Assembly: GCF_001422445.1 (NCBI RefSeq)
Contig: NZ_LMNA01000025.1
Span: 249,061-313,060 of the forward strand
DNA length: 64,000 bases
Source of the DNA: Pseudorhodoferax sp. Leaf274
Lineage (GTDB): Bacteria; Pseudomonadota; Gammaproteobacteria; Burkholderiales; Burkholderiaceae_C
Direction of reading: 5' to 3'
Positions 32,926 to 41,403 of the stretch are shown piece after piece. The notes below the pieces were generated by a model. It did no database searches. It saw nothing but the letters and a program-made list of their open reading frames with translations, and had not been told where the DNA came from. The first letter of the stretch is position 1. Each line of letters starts with the position of its first letter. A program made the position numbers and the translations under genes.

Positions 32926-33762
32926 ATGCACGCCACCAACCCCGCCGCTGCCGACCGCGCCCCCACGCGCTGGCGCGCGCCGCTGCGGATCAAGGCCAGC
33001 GCCGCCTGCCACCTGGGCGCGGCCGCGCTGGTGGCCGCCGCGCCGCCGCTGTGGCCCTGGGCGCTCGGCGCCGTGGCGCTGGACCACGCGCTGCTGACCG
33101 CCACCGGCCTGTGGCCGCGCTCGACCTGGCTGGGCGCCAACCTGCTGCGCCTGCCGGATGCCGCCGCAGCGCGCGGCGAGGTCGCCGTCACGCTGGACGA
33201 CGGGCCCGACCCCGCCGTCACGCCGCAGGTGCTGGACATCCTGGACGCGCACGGCGCGCGCGCCACCTTCTTCTGCATCGCCGAGCAGGCCGTGCGCCAC
33301 CCGGCGCTCGCGCGCGAGATCGTGCGGCGCGGCCACAGCGTGCAGAACCACAGCCTGGGCCACCGCCACAACTTCTCGCTGCTGGGGCCGGCCGGCCTCA
33401 GGCGCGAGATCGGCCAGGCGCAGGACCGGCTGGCCCAGGCCACGGGCCAGCGGCCCACCTGCTTTCGCGCGCCGGCCGGCCTGCGCAACGTGTTCCTGGA
33501 CCCGGTGCTGCATGCGCTGGACCTGCGGCTTGTCAGCTGGACGCGGCGCGGCTTCGACACCCGCGAGGCCGATCCGCAGACCGTGCTGGCGCGCCTGACC
33601 CACCTATTGGCCGCTGGCGACATCGTGCTGCTGCACGACCGCCACGGCGCCTGCATGGCCGATGGCCGCCCCGTGGTGCTGCAGGCCCTGCCGCTGCTGC
33701 TGACACGGCTGCGCGGCGCCGGCCTGCAGGCCGTCACCCTTCCCGAGGCACTGCACCCTTGA
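32926..33762 (+). CDS. NodB-type polysaccharide deacetylase family protein
   Basis: A 278-residue protein. A hydrophobic N-terminal region (about 25-60) suggests a membrane anchor. The NodB domain has motif 1 TLDDGPDP (catalytic base and metal Asp), motif 2 HSLGHRHN (metal His) and motif 3 RAPAGLRN, so the active site is complete. Removal of an N-acetyl group from a sugar is expected, which would fit the glycosyltransferase in this cluster. The ATG at 32926 is used. Its stop overlaps the next gene start (TTGA). Confidence 0.88.
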   Translation: MHATNPAAADRAPTRWRAPLRIKASAACHLGAAALVAAAPPLWPWALGAVALDHALLTATGLWPRSTWLGANLLRLPDAAAARGEVAVTLDDGPDPAVTPQVLDILDAHGARATFFCIAEQAVRHPALAREIVRRGHSVQNHSLGHRHNFSLLGPAGLRREIGQAQDRLAQATGQRPTCFRAPAGLRNVFLDPVLHALDLRLVSWTRRGFDTREADPQTVLARLTHLLAAGDIVLLHDRHGACMADGRPVVLQALPLLLTRLRGAGLQAVTLPEALHP

Positions 33763-34484
33763 ATCCCTCCCAAGCCTGGACATCCCTGCGCGACCTGGCC
33801 TGCGCGCCCTACCGCGCGGCCGGCCGCTTCGCCTGGCATTTCGCGCGCGGCAAGCTGTCCATGGACCCGGTGTTCCGCCACCTGATCGAATCCGGCCACC
33901 TGCGCCCCGGCGCGCGCGTGCTGGACATCGGCTGCGGCCAGGGCCTGCTGGCCAGCCTGCTCGCCAGCAGCGGCGCCCTGGCGCGCGACGGCCGCTGGCC
34001 CAGCACCTGGCCGCCGGCGCCCGTGCCCGCGCATGTGACCGGCATCGAGCTCATGCCGCGCGACGTCGACCGCGCACGCGCGGCCTTGGCGCCGCTCGGC
34101 GATGCGGCGCAGTTCGTCTGCGGCGACATGCGGCACACCGCCTTTCCGCCCGTCGATGCGGTGGTGATCCTGGACGTGCTGCACTACATCGGCATCGACG
34201 AGCAGGACCAGGTGCTGGCGCGCGTGCGCGCGGCGCTGGCGCCCGGCGGCCGGCTGCTGCTGCGCGTGGGCGATGCCAGCGCGCGGCGCGGCTTCGCCGT
34301 CAGCCAATGGGTCGATGCGGTGGTGACGCGCATCCGCGGCCACCGCGTGCTGCCGCAGTACGGCCGCACGCTGGCCGAATGGTCGGCGCAGCTGGAACGC
34401 CTGGGCTTTGCGGTGCACAGCCAGCCCATGAGCGCCGGCACACCGTTCGCCAACGTGCTGCTGGTGGCCGAGGCCCGGCCATGA
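33759..34484 (+). CDS. SAM-dependent methyltransferase of the aryl polyene cluster
   Basis: A 241-residue class I methyltransferase. The SAM loop is VLDIGCGQGLLASLL (about 50-64), with the acidic GIELMPRDVDRA and VVILDVLHYI following. In aryl polyenes a methyltransferase commonly methylates the aryl head, so this is the probable role. The start is TTG at 33759, overlapping the deacetylase stop by four bases; no in-frame ATG precedes the SAM domain closely. The next gene overlaps by four bases. Confidence 0.87.
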   Translation: MNPSQAWTSLRDLACAPYRAAGRFAWHFARGKLSMDPVFRHLIESGHLRPGARVLDIGCGQGLLASLLASSGALARDGRWPSTWPPAPVPAHVTGIELMPRDVDRARAALAPLGDAAQFVCGDMRHTAFPPVDAVVILDVLHYIGIDEQDQVLARVRAALAPGGRLLLRVGDASARRGFAVSQWVDAVVTRIRGHRVLPQYGRTLAEWSAQLERLGFAVHSQPMSAGTPFANVLLVAEARP

Positions 34485-35668
34485 CGCCGCTGGCCATCAC
34501 CGCCTTCACGCTGACCACAGCCCTGGGCGCCGGGCGCGCCGAGACGCTGCAGGCGCTGCGCGCGCAGCGCTCGGGCCTGGCGCCGCTGCGCTTTCTCGAC
34601 CTGCCGCTGGCCACCTGGACCGGCGAGGTCGACGGGCTGGACCAGACCCTGCTGCCGCCGGCCCTGGCCCACCACGACTGCCGCAACAACCGGCTCGCCT
34701 GGCTGGCCCTGTTGCAGGACGGCTTCATCGAAGCGGTGGCCCGCGCCCGGGCGCGCTGGGGTGCGGGGCGCGTGGGCGTGTTCCTGGGCACCAGCACCTC
34801 GGGCCTGCTGCAGACCGAACTGGCCTACCGCAACCGCCAGGGCGACGGCGCGCTGCCGGACGGCTTCCGCTACGCCGAGACGCAGAACACCTTCTCGCTG
34901 GCCGGCTTCGCGGCCGAGGCGCTGCAGCTGGCCGGGCCGCGCTGCGTCGTGTCCACGGCCTGTTCGTCCAGCGCCAAGGTGTTCGGCAACGCCCAGCGCA
35001 TGCTGCAGGCCGGCTGGATCGACGCGGCCGTGGTCGGCGGCGTCGACAGCCTGTGCCTGACCACGCTGTACGGCTTCAATGCGCTGGAACTGCTCGCGCC
35101 CGAGGCCTGCCGGCCCTGGGATGCGGCGCGCGCCGGCCTGTCGATCGGCGAGGCCGCCTCGTTCATGCTCATCGAGCGCGAGGCCGATGCCGCCGAGGGC
35201 TGGGTGCTGGGCGTGGGCGAGACCAACGACGGCCACCACATGAGCACGCCGCATCCCGAGGGCACGGGTGCCATCGGTGCGATGCGCGCCGCGCTGGCCG
35301 CCGCCGGGTTGCAGCCGGGCGACATCGACTACATCAACCTGCACGGCACCGCCACGCCGACCAACGACGCGTCGGAAGACCGCGCCGTGCGCGCCGTGTT
35401 CGGCGCCGACACGCCGCCGTGCAGCTCCACCAAGGGCGCGACCGGCCACACGCTGGGCGCGGCCGGCGGCGTGGAGGCCGCGATCGGCCTGCTGGCGCTG
35501 CAGCACGGCTTCATGCCGGGTGGCCTGAACCGCCGGCAGCCCGACCCGGACCTGCACGCGCACTACCTGGACGCCAACCGCGCCGCGCCGCTGCGCCGGG
35601 TGCTGAGCAACTCCTTCGGCTTCGGTGGCACCAATGCCAGCCTGGTGCTCGGCAAGGAGGCGGCATGA
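34481..35668 (+). CDS. Beta-ketoacyl-ACP synthase (rightward arm)
   Basis: A 395-residue ketosynthase with the full Cys-His-His set: VVSTACSSSAKVF (Cys), NLHGTATPTND (His) and SSTKGATGHTLGAAGG (Lys and His). It elongates the polyene chain by malonyl-ACP condensation. It is followed directly by a chain-length-factor-like protein, with which such enzymes form a heterodimer in aryl polyene systems. Four-base overlaps join it to both neighbours. The C-terminal NSFGFGGTNASLVLG is typical of FabF-type enzymes. Confidence 0.92.
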   Translation: MTPLAITAFTLTTALGAGRAETLQALRAQRSGLAPLRFLDLPLATWTGEVDGLDQTLLPPALAHHDCRNNRLAWLALLQDGFIEAVARARARWGAGRVGVFLGTSTSGLLQTELAYRNRQGDGALPDGFRYAETQNTFSLAGFAAEALQLAGPRCVVSTACSSSAKVFGNAQRMLQAGWIDAAVVGGVDSLCLTTLYGFNALELLAPEACRPWDAARAGLSIGEAASFMLIEREADAAEGWVLGVGETNDGHHMSTPHPEGTGAIGAMRAALAAAGLQPGDIDYINLHGTATPTNDASEDRAVRAVFGADTPPCSSTKGATGHTLGAAGGVEAAIGLLALQHGFMPGGLNRRQPDPDLHAHYLDANRAAPLRRVLSNSFGFGGTNASLVLGKEAA

Positions 35669-36465
35669 CTTCTGCCCTGTACATCGAAGGCGTCGGCCTG
35701 CTCGGGCCGGGCCTGCCCGATTGGCAAGCGGCGCAGCCCGTGCTGCGCGGCGAGGCCGCCCACCAGTTCGCACCGACCCAGCTGGCCCCGCCCGCGCGCC
35801 TGCCGCCGGCCGAGCGCCGCCGTGCCGGCCCGGTGATCCGGCTGGCCATGGGCGTGGCCGACGCGGCCGTCGCCCAGGCCGGCGCCGACCCCTCGACGCT
35901 GGCCACCGTGTTCAGCTCCTCCGGCGGCGAGGGCGCCAACTGCCATTCGCTGTGCGAGGCGCTGGCCGTGCCGAACCCGCTGATCTCGCCGACGCGCTTC
36001 ACCAACTCCGTGCACAACGCGGCGGCCGGCTACTGGCACATCGCGGTGGCCAGCCAGGCCAGCTCGACCAGCCTGTGCGCGCACGACGGCAGCTTCGGCG
36101 CCGGCCTGCTCGAAGCCGCGGCCAGCGTGCACGCCGACGGCCATCCGCTGCTGCTGGTGGCCTACGACCTGCCCTACCCCGAGCCGCTGCACGCCAAGCG
36201 GCCGATCGCCGAGAACTTCGGCCTGGCGCTGCTGCTGTCGCCCGTGCGCACGCCGCGCAGCCTGGCCGGGCTGTCCGTGCAGCCGGTCGCCGCCGGCGGC
36301 GCACCCAGCACCTGTGCCGATGCCTCGCTGGAAGCGCTGCGCCGCGGCATCCCGGCCGCCGCCGCGCTGCCGCTGCTGCAGGCACTGGCGCAGCGGTCGT
36401 CGGCCACGCTGCTGCTGCACTGCATGGACGACCTGGCGCTGCAGGTGGAGGTGGCCGCGTGCTAG
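35665..36465 (+). CDS. Chain-length-factor-like ketosynthase partner
   Basis: A 266-residue protein of the beta-ketoacyl synthase chain length factor family. It retains the N-terminal thiolase half with RFTNSVHNAAAGYWHIAVASQASSTSL, but the active-site Cys position is not kept and the C-terminal His motifs are absent, so it is non-catalytic. It should pair with the preceding ketosynthase and set chain length. The following gene starts with a GTG seven bases before its stop. The length is usual for this family. Confidence 0.86.
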   Translation: MTSALYIEGVGLLGPGLPDWQAAQPVLRGEAAHQFAPTQLAPPARLPPAERRRAGPVIRLAMGVADAAVAQAGADPSTLATVFSSSGGEGANCHSLCEALAVPNPLISPTRFTNSVHNAAAGYWHIAVASQASSTSLCAHDGSFGAGLLEAAASVHADGHPLLLVAYDLPYPEPLHAKRPIAENFGLALLLSPVRTPRSLAGLSVQPVAAGGAPSTCADASLEALRRGIPAAAALPLLQALAQRSSATLLLHCMDDLALQVEVAAC

Positions 36466-36899
36466 AGCGGGCCGGCATCGCGCGGCTGATCCCGCACAGC
36501 GGCAGCATGTGCCTGCTCGCGCGGCTGGAGCACTGGGACGCCGAGCGCATCGTCTGCAGCGCCACCAGCCACCGCGACGCGGCCAACCCCTTGCGCACGG
36601 CCTCGGGCCTGCTGGCGCCCTGCGCCATCGAGTATGCGGCCCAGGCCATGGCGCTGCATGGCGCGCTGATCGGGCAGGAAGCCGGCAGCGCGGCCAGCCC
36701 GGGCTTCCTGGCCAGCGCGCGCGGCGTGCAGTTCCACCGGCTGCGGCTGGACGACCTGGCGGGCGAGCTGCGCATCGAGGCGCAGCGCCAGGCCGGCGAT
36801 GCGCAGCAGATCCTCTACCACTTCCGCGTGCAGCACGCGGGCCAGCCCGTGGCCGAAGGCCGGGCCGCCGTCGTGCTGAACACGCCGCTTTCCGCATGA
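36459..36899 (+). CDS. Hotdog-fold 3-hydroxyacyl-ACP dehydratase-like protein (second)
   Basis: A 146-residue hotdog-fold protein starting with GTG at 36459. IPHSGSMCLLARLEHWD holds the catalytic His region, and LLAPCAIEYAAQAMALHGAL is the central helix with the acidic residue, as in the FabA-like dehydratases of aryl polyene clusters. Together with the smaller protein at 28595 it would form the dehydration step that leaves a fully conjugated chain. It overlaps the previous gene by seven bases and the reductase by four. Confidence 0.87.
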   Translation: MLERAGIARLIPHSGSMCLLARLEHWDAERIVCSATSHRDAANPLRTASGLLAPCAIEYAAQAMALHGALIGQEAGSAASPGFLASARGVQFHRLRLDDLAGELRIEAQRQAGDAQQILYHFRVQHAGQPVAEGRAAVVLNTPLSA

Positions 36900-37633
36900 C
36901 CACCACGACTTCCAAGCCCAAGCGGGCGCTGGTCACCGGCGCCAGTGGCGGCCTGGGCCGCGCCATCGCCCTGCAGCTGGCCCGCGACGGCCACCATGTC
37001 ATCGCCCATGCCAACCAGCGGCTGGCCGCGGCCCAGGCCCTGGCCGACGAGATCGTCGCCGCGGGCGGCAGCGCCGAGGCCGTGGCCTTCGACGTGACGG
37101 ACGCCGAGGCCAGCGCCGCGGCATGCGCGCAGCTGCTGGCCGCCGGGCCGGTGCAGATCCTCGTCAACAACGCGGGCCTGCACGACGACGCCGCCTTCCC
37201 CGCGCTGCGGCCGGCGCAGTGGCACCAGGTCATCGACGTCTCGCTGAACGGCTTCTTCCACGTCACGCAGCCGCTGACCATGCCCATGGTGCGCACACGC
37301 TGGGGCCGCATCGTCAACATCTCCTCGATGTCGGCCGTGGCCGGCAACCGCGGTCAGGTCAACTACGCGGCGGCCAAGGGTGCGCTGAACAGCGCCACCA
37401 AGTCGCTGGCGCTGGAGCTGGCCAGCCGCGGCATCACCGTGAACGCGGTGGCGCCGGGCATCATCGCCACCGGCATGGCGCAGGACTTCGACAAGGCCAC
37501 CATCGAGCGCATCGTGCCCATGAAGCGGGCCGGCACCGGCGAGGAGGTGGCGGCGCTGGTCGGCTTCCTGGCCTCGGACGCGGCCGGCTACATCAGCGGC
37601 CAGGTCATCTCCATCAACGGCGCCATGGTGTGA
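36896..37633 (+). CDS. 3-oxoacyl-ACP reductase (FabG family) of the aryl polyene cluster
   Basis: A 245-residue short-chain dehydrogenase. The nucleotide motif is TGASGGLGRAIA, then LVNNAG. The catalytic Ser-Tyr-Lys set is NISSMS plus NYAAAKGALN. It reduces the 3-oxo group after each condensation, ahead of the dehydratases. It is FabG-like over its full length. It is coupled to the upstream dehydratase by four bases and followed after 11 bases by the halogenase-like gene. Confidence 0.93.
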   Translation: MTTTTSKPKRALVTGASGGLGRAIALQLARDGHHVIAHANQRLAAAQALADEIVAAGGSAEAVAFDVTDAEASAAACAQLLAAGPVQILVNNAGLHDDAAFPALRPAQWHQVIDVSLNGFFHVTQPLTMPMVRTRWGRIVNISSMSAVAGNRGQVNYAAAKGALNSATKSLALELASRGITVNAVAPGIIATGMAQDFDKATIERIVPMKRAGTGEEVAALVGFLASDAAGYISGQVISINGAMV

Positions 37634-37644
37634 AGGAGCCCGCC

Positions 37645-39264
37645 ATGTCCACGCAGCACCACGATGTCGTGATCCTCGGCGGCGGCCTCGCCGGCCTGAC
37701 GCTGGCGCTGCAGCTGCGCCGGCGCATGCCCGGCCTGGACGTGCTGGTGCTCGAGCGCCGCAGCCACCCGCTGCCCGAGGCCGCGCACAAGGTCGGCGAA
37801 TCCTCGGTCGAGATCCAGGCCCACTACCTGTCGCAGGTGCTGGGGCTCAAGGACTACCTCGATCGGCGCCAGCTCAAGAAGTTCGGCTTCCGCTTCTTCT
37901 TCTCCGACGGTGCGCCCGACCTCACGCAGGTCACCGAGCTGGGCGCCAGCACCTTCCTGCCCACGCAGAGCTACCAGCTCGACCGCGGCATGCTGGAGAA
38001 CGATCTCGCGCAGATGGTGCAGCACGCGGGCGTGCACCACCGCGACGGCGCGCTCGTGCACGACTTCACGCTGGGCAGCAAGGGCGCGCGCCACCAGGTG
38101 CGCTACGCGCACGGCGGCAGCACGCACGAGGCCACGGCCGACTGGCTGGTGGACGCCAGCGGGCGCGCCGGCCTCGTCAAGCGCCGGCTCGACCTGGCCC
38201 AGCCCAACGACCACGCCGCCCACGCCGTCTGGTTCCGCATCGACCGCCGCGTGGACGTGGCCGAATGGACGCAGGACGCCGCATGGCTGGCCCGCTGCAA
38301 CCCGCCCAACCGCTGGCTGTCGACCAACCACCTGGTCGGCGCCGGGTATTGGGTGTGGCTGATCCCGTTGGCCTCGGGCTCGCATTCGGTCGGCATCGTG
38401 GCCGATCCGGCGCTGCACCCCATCGAGGGCATGAACAGCTTCGACAAGGCGATGGACTGGCTGCGCGTGCACCAGCCGCAGCTACATGCCGACCTCGACG
38501 CCAAGCGCGACGGGCTGCAGGACTTCGCGTTCTTCAAGCGCTTCTCGTACGGCTGCAAGAAGGTCTGGAGCGGCAGCGACCGCTGGGCGCTGACCGGCGA
38601 GGCCGGGCTGTTCCTGGACCCGTTCTATTCGCCGGGCGGCGACTTCATCGCGGTCTCCAACACCTTCGTGACCGAGATGGTCGAGCGCGACCGTGCCAAG
38701 GCCCCGGTCGGCATGCTGGCGCCCATGTACGAGCGCATCTACTTCTCGCTGTACGAGGCCATGCTGCCGATCTACACGGGCCAGTACCCGCTGTTCCACA
38801 GCGCCGAGGTGATGCCGCTCAAGGTGCTGTGGGACTACACCTTCTACTGGGGCGTGATGTGCCAGCTGTTCTTCCAGAACCGGCTGGTGGACGTGCAGGC
38901 CATGGCGCGGCTGCAGGAGCCGCTGGCCTGGTCGCACCGCCTGAACGTGGCGGTGCAGGACTTCCTGCGCGCCTGGGGCGCCGTGGACGACGGCGCGCGC
39001 CCGCGCCGCATGCTGGACCAGGCCAGCCTGGACTGGTTCGCCGAACTCAACCGCGGCCTGACGGACCAGCTGGACGCCGCGCAGTTCGAGGCCCGGCTGC
39101 AGGCCAACCTGCAGCTGCTGCACCAGCTGGCGGCGCAGTTGATCGACCGGGCGCTGCGCCGGCATCCAGGCCTGCCCAGCGACGCCTTGCGCGCCGTGAT
39201 GGCGCAGCGCACGGCCGCGCCCGCTGCGCAAGACCTGCTTTTTCCCGAACTCAGTCCTGCGTGA
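37645..39264 (+). CDS. Flavin-dependent halogenase-like protein ending the rightward pigment arm
   Basis: A 539-residue FAD protein. VILGGGLAGLTLALQLRRRMPG binds FAD; KVGESS (49-54) and LKKFGFRF (77-84) carry lysines at conserved positions, and WVWLIP (236-241) is the halogenase signature. FLDPFYSPGGDFIA is the second flavin loop. The C-terminal 170 residues are an extra helical domain. It may halogenate the aryl head or chain, as in xanthomonadins and flexirubin-like pigments. AAGGAG precedes the ATG. Its last 14 bases overlap the convergent ketosynthase gene. Halide use is inferred. Confidence 0.87.
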   Translation: MSTQHHDVVILGGGLAGLTLALQLRRRMPGLDVLVLERRSHPLPEAAHKVGESSVEIQAHYLSQVLGLKDYLDRRQLKKFGFRFFFSDGAPDLTQVTELGASTFLPTQSYQLDRGMLENDLAQMVQHAGVHHRDGALVHDFTLGSKGARHQVRYAHGGSTHEATADWLVDASGRAGLVKRRLDLAQPNDHAAHAVWFRIDRRVDVAEWTQDAAWLARCNPPNRWLSTNHLVGAGYWVWLIPLASGSHSVGIVADPALHPIEGMNSFDKAMDWLRVHQPQLHADLDAKRDGLQDFAFFKRFSYGCKKVWSGSDRWALTGEAGLFLDPFYSPGGDFIAVSNTFVTEMVERDRAKAPVGMLAPMYERIYFSLYEAMLPIYTGQYPLFHSAEVMPLKVLWDYTFYWGVMCQLFFQNRLVDVQAMARLQEPLAWSHRLNVAVQDFLRAWGAVDDGARPRRMLDQASLDWFAELNRGLTDQLDAAQFEARLQANLQLLHQLAAQLIDRALRRHPGLPSDALRAVMAQRTAAPAAQDLLFPELSPA

Positions 39265-40465
39265 ACAGCAGCACCGCGTTGGTGCCGCCGAACGCAAACG
39301 AGTTGCTGATCGCCGCCGACAGCTGCGGCGCTGCAGCCCCGCCGGCCGGCACCAGCGGCACGCGGCATTGCGGGTCGGGCTCGCCACAGTGGGCATTGGG
39401 CGGAAGGCGGCGCTGCGCCAGCGCCTGCACCGTGACCACGGCCTCCAGCGCGCCGGCGGCGCCCAGCAGGTGGCCGTGCAAGGCCTTGGTGGAACTCACG
39501 GCCAGGGCGGGCAGCGCATCGCCGAAGACCTGGGCCAGCGCCTCGCATTCGACGACATCGCCGGCGCGCGTGGCCGTGCCGTGCGCATTGCAGTAGCCGA
39601 CATCGCGCGGCGCAAGGCCGGCGCGGCGCAACGCGGCGTTCAAGGCGCGGGCCTGGCCGGCGGCGTCGGGCTTGGTCAGGTGCGTGGCATCGCTGGACAG
39701 GCCCCAGCCCGCCAGCCGGGCATGGATGCGGGCGCCGCGGGCACGCGCATGATCGGCCGACTCGAGCACCACGAAGGCCGCGCCCTCGCCCAGCGCGAAG
39801 CCGCTGCGGTCGCGCGCGAACGGCCGCACGGCCGTGGCCGCGGCCCCGGGCTCGAAGCCGGCCAGGGTCTGCATGGCCTGCCAGGCCATGACCACGCCGG
39901 GCAGGACCAGGGCTTCGCTGCCGCCGGCGATGGCCACGTCGAGCTCGCCACGCTGCACGGTGGCGGCGGCCTCGGCGATGGCCACGGCCGACGAGGCACA
40001 GGCCACGGAATACGTCAGCACGGGCCCCAGCACCTTGTGGCGCATGGCCACGTGGGCGGCCGGCGCATTGGGCATGAAGGCCGGAATCGTGAGCGGCGGC
40101 ACGCGGCCGTTGCCGCGGTAGGCGGCCTCCAGCGCGGCGGCGCCGCCCATGCCGCAACCGGCATAGACGCCCACGCGCTCGGCGTCCAGGCCGTCCAGCG
40201 TGTCGGGCACGCCGGCGTCGTGCAGCGCGCGCGCGGCCGCTGCCACGGCCAGCTGGCTCACGCGGTCCACGCCGGTCAGCTGCAGCTTGGTGAAGTACGC
40301 GAGCGGGTCGAAGTCCACGGTGGCGGCGCAGGCCGGCCTGGGGAGATCGGGGAACACGGGCGCGATGGCCGAGCGGCCCTGCAGCAGCGCATCGAACAGG
40401 GTTGCGGCGTCCGGCCCGTGGGGCGAGACCACGCCCAGGCCGGTGACGGCAACCCCGAGGCTCAC
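39251..40465 (-). CDS. Beta-ketoacyl-ACP synthase (leftward arm, FabB/F type)
   Basis: A 404-residue ketosynthase with intact active site: TYSVACASSAVAI (Cys), CNAHGTATRAGD (His) and SSTKALHGHLLGAAGA (Lys and His). It opens MSLGVAVTGLGVVSPHG and ends NSFAFGGTNAVLLF, typical of FabF. In aryl polyene systems a second ketosynthase acts on early or alternative condensations. It overlaps the ACP gene by four bases upstream and the halogenase-like gene by 14 bases at its 3' end. It is the last gene of the leftward arm. Confidence 0.92.
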   Translation of the reverse strand: MSLGVAVTGLGVVSPHGPDAATLFDALLQGRSAIAPVFPDLPRPACAATVDFDPLAYFTKLQLTGVDRVSQLAVAAAARALHDAGVPDTLDGLDAERVGVYAGCGMGGAAALEAAYRGNGRVPPLTIPAFMPNAPAAHVAMRHKVLGPVLTYSVACASSAVAIAEAAATVQRGELDVAIAGGSEALVLPGVVMAWQAMQTLAGFEPGAAATAVRPFARDRSGFALGEGAAFVVLESADHARARGARIHARLAGWGLSSDATHLTKPDAAGQARALNAALRRAGLAPRDVGYCNAHGTATRAGDVVECEALAQVFGDALPALAVSSTKALHGHLLGAAGALEAVVTVQALAQRRLPPNAHCGEPDPQCRVPLVPAGGAAAPQLSAAISNSFAFGGTNAVLLFTQD

Positions 40466-40707
40466 GCGGCGGCCTGCTTGTCGGCGACCAGGCGGTCGAC
40501 CACGGCCGCGAACTCGGCCAGCGTGTCGATGCTGGTGTTGTCGTCGGGCACCGAAATGCCGAACTGGTCTTCGACCGCGAACACGAATTCGACCAGGGCC
40601 AGCGAATCGAAGCCCGACTCGCGCATGGAGGTGTCGGGCTGCAGCGTGGCGGCGTCGATGCCGAACTTGCTGTGGATCAGCTCCTGGAGAGCAGGCAGGG
40701 AACTCAT
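40462..40707 (-). CDS. Second acyl carrier protein of the aryl polyene cluster
   Basis: An 81-residue ACP. The phosphopantetheine serine lies in SGFDSLALVEFVFAVEDQFG, and SIDTLAEFAAVVDRL completes helix IV. The ATG at 40707 follows a GGCAGGGA region. It is joined to the ketosynthase by a four-base overlap, so this pair is expressed together. The sequence differs clearly from the ACP at 26253, suggesting separate starter-loading and elongation roles, which is inference. Confidence 0.93.
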   Translation of the reverse strand: MSSLPALQELIHSKFGIDAATLQPDTSMRESGFDSLALVEFVFAVEDQFGISVPDDNTSIDTLAEFAAVVDRLVADKQAAA

Positions 40708-40720
40708 GGATGGCGTTGTT

Positions 40721-41398
40721 CTACGGGCGGTCGGCATGATAGCTGCTGGCCGGACGCCAGCGCAGCGAGAGCGCGGCGACCGCCAGCCCCAGCATGGCCC
40801 CGCCCAGCACGTCCAGCGCCACATGCTGGCGCACCGCCACGGTCGACCAGGCGATCAGCACGGCCCAGACCGCGTTGGCCAGCCGCAGCGTGGCCGGCGC
40901 GCCGATCTCGCGCAGCACGGCGTGCACCCGCATGGCCGTGAACACGGCCGAGGCCACGTGCATGGACGGGCTGGCGTTGCCGCTGCCGTCCACGCCCTCC
41001 AGCAGCGCGAAGCCCGGGTGGCCCGCGCGGTCGATCGTCAGCGGCGGCACGGCCGTCGGCCAGAAGTGGAAGATGAGCAGGCCGCCGCCCATCAGCACCA
41101 TGGTCCACAGGCCGTAGACCAGCAGCTGCCGGAAGTCGCGCTGCAGGCCCGGCGCGATGCCGATGTAGAACCACAGCGACAGGTAGGGCCACAGCATGGC
41201 CGGCTGGAACGGCACCGCCCGGTCGACCCAGGTCAGCGGCATCACGGTCACGGCGTACGCGGGGTGGCGCAGCAGGTAGAAGTAGCCCACGAAGAACAGC
41301 GTGGTCCACAGCGTGGTGCCGAGCAGCTTGAGCCAGAACAGCTTGCGCACGCGGTACGCCAGCTCGGCCCGCCAATCCGGGCGGACGGCAACGGCCAT
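40721..41398 (-). CDS. PAP2-superfamily membrane phosphatase
   Basis: A 225-residue inner membrane protein with about five hydrophobic segments. The PAP2 active-site motifs are NASPSMHVASAVF (motif 2) and STVAVRQHVALDVLGG (motif 3); motif 1 is weak. Such enzymes remove phosphate from lipid phosphates or diphosphates. In this arm it sits between a glycosyltransferase and ACP/ketosynthase genes, so it may process a lipid-linked intermediate for polyene anchoring. The start at 41398 is chosen for length. Confidence 0.82.
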   Translation of the reverse strand: MAVAVRPDWRAELAYRVRKLFWLKLLGTTLWTTLFFVGYFYLLRHPAYAVTVMPLTWVDRAVPFQPAMLWPYLSLWFYIGIAPGLQRDFRQLLVYGLWTMVLMGGGLLIFHFWPTAVPPLTIDRAGHPGFALLEGVDGSGNASPSMHVASAVFTAMRVHAVLREIGAPATLRLANAVWAVLIAWSTVAVRQHVALDVLGGAMLGLAVAALSLRWRPASSYHADRP

Positions 41399-41403
41399 CG
41401 CCG

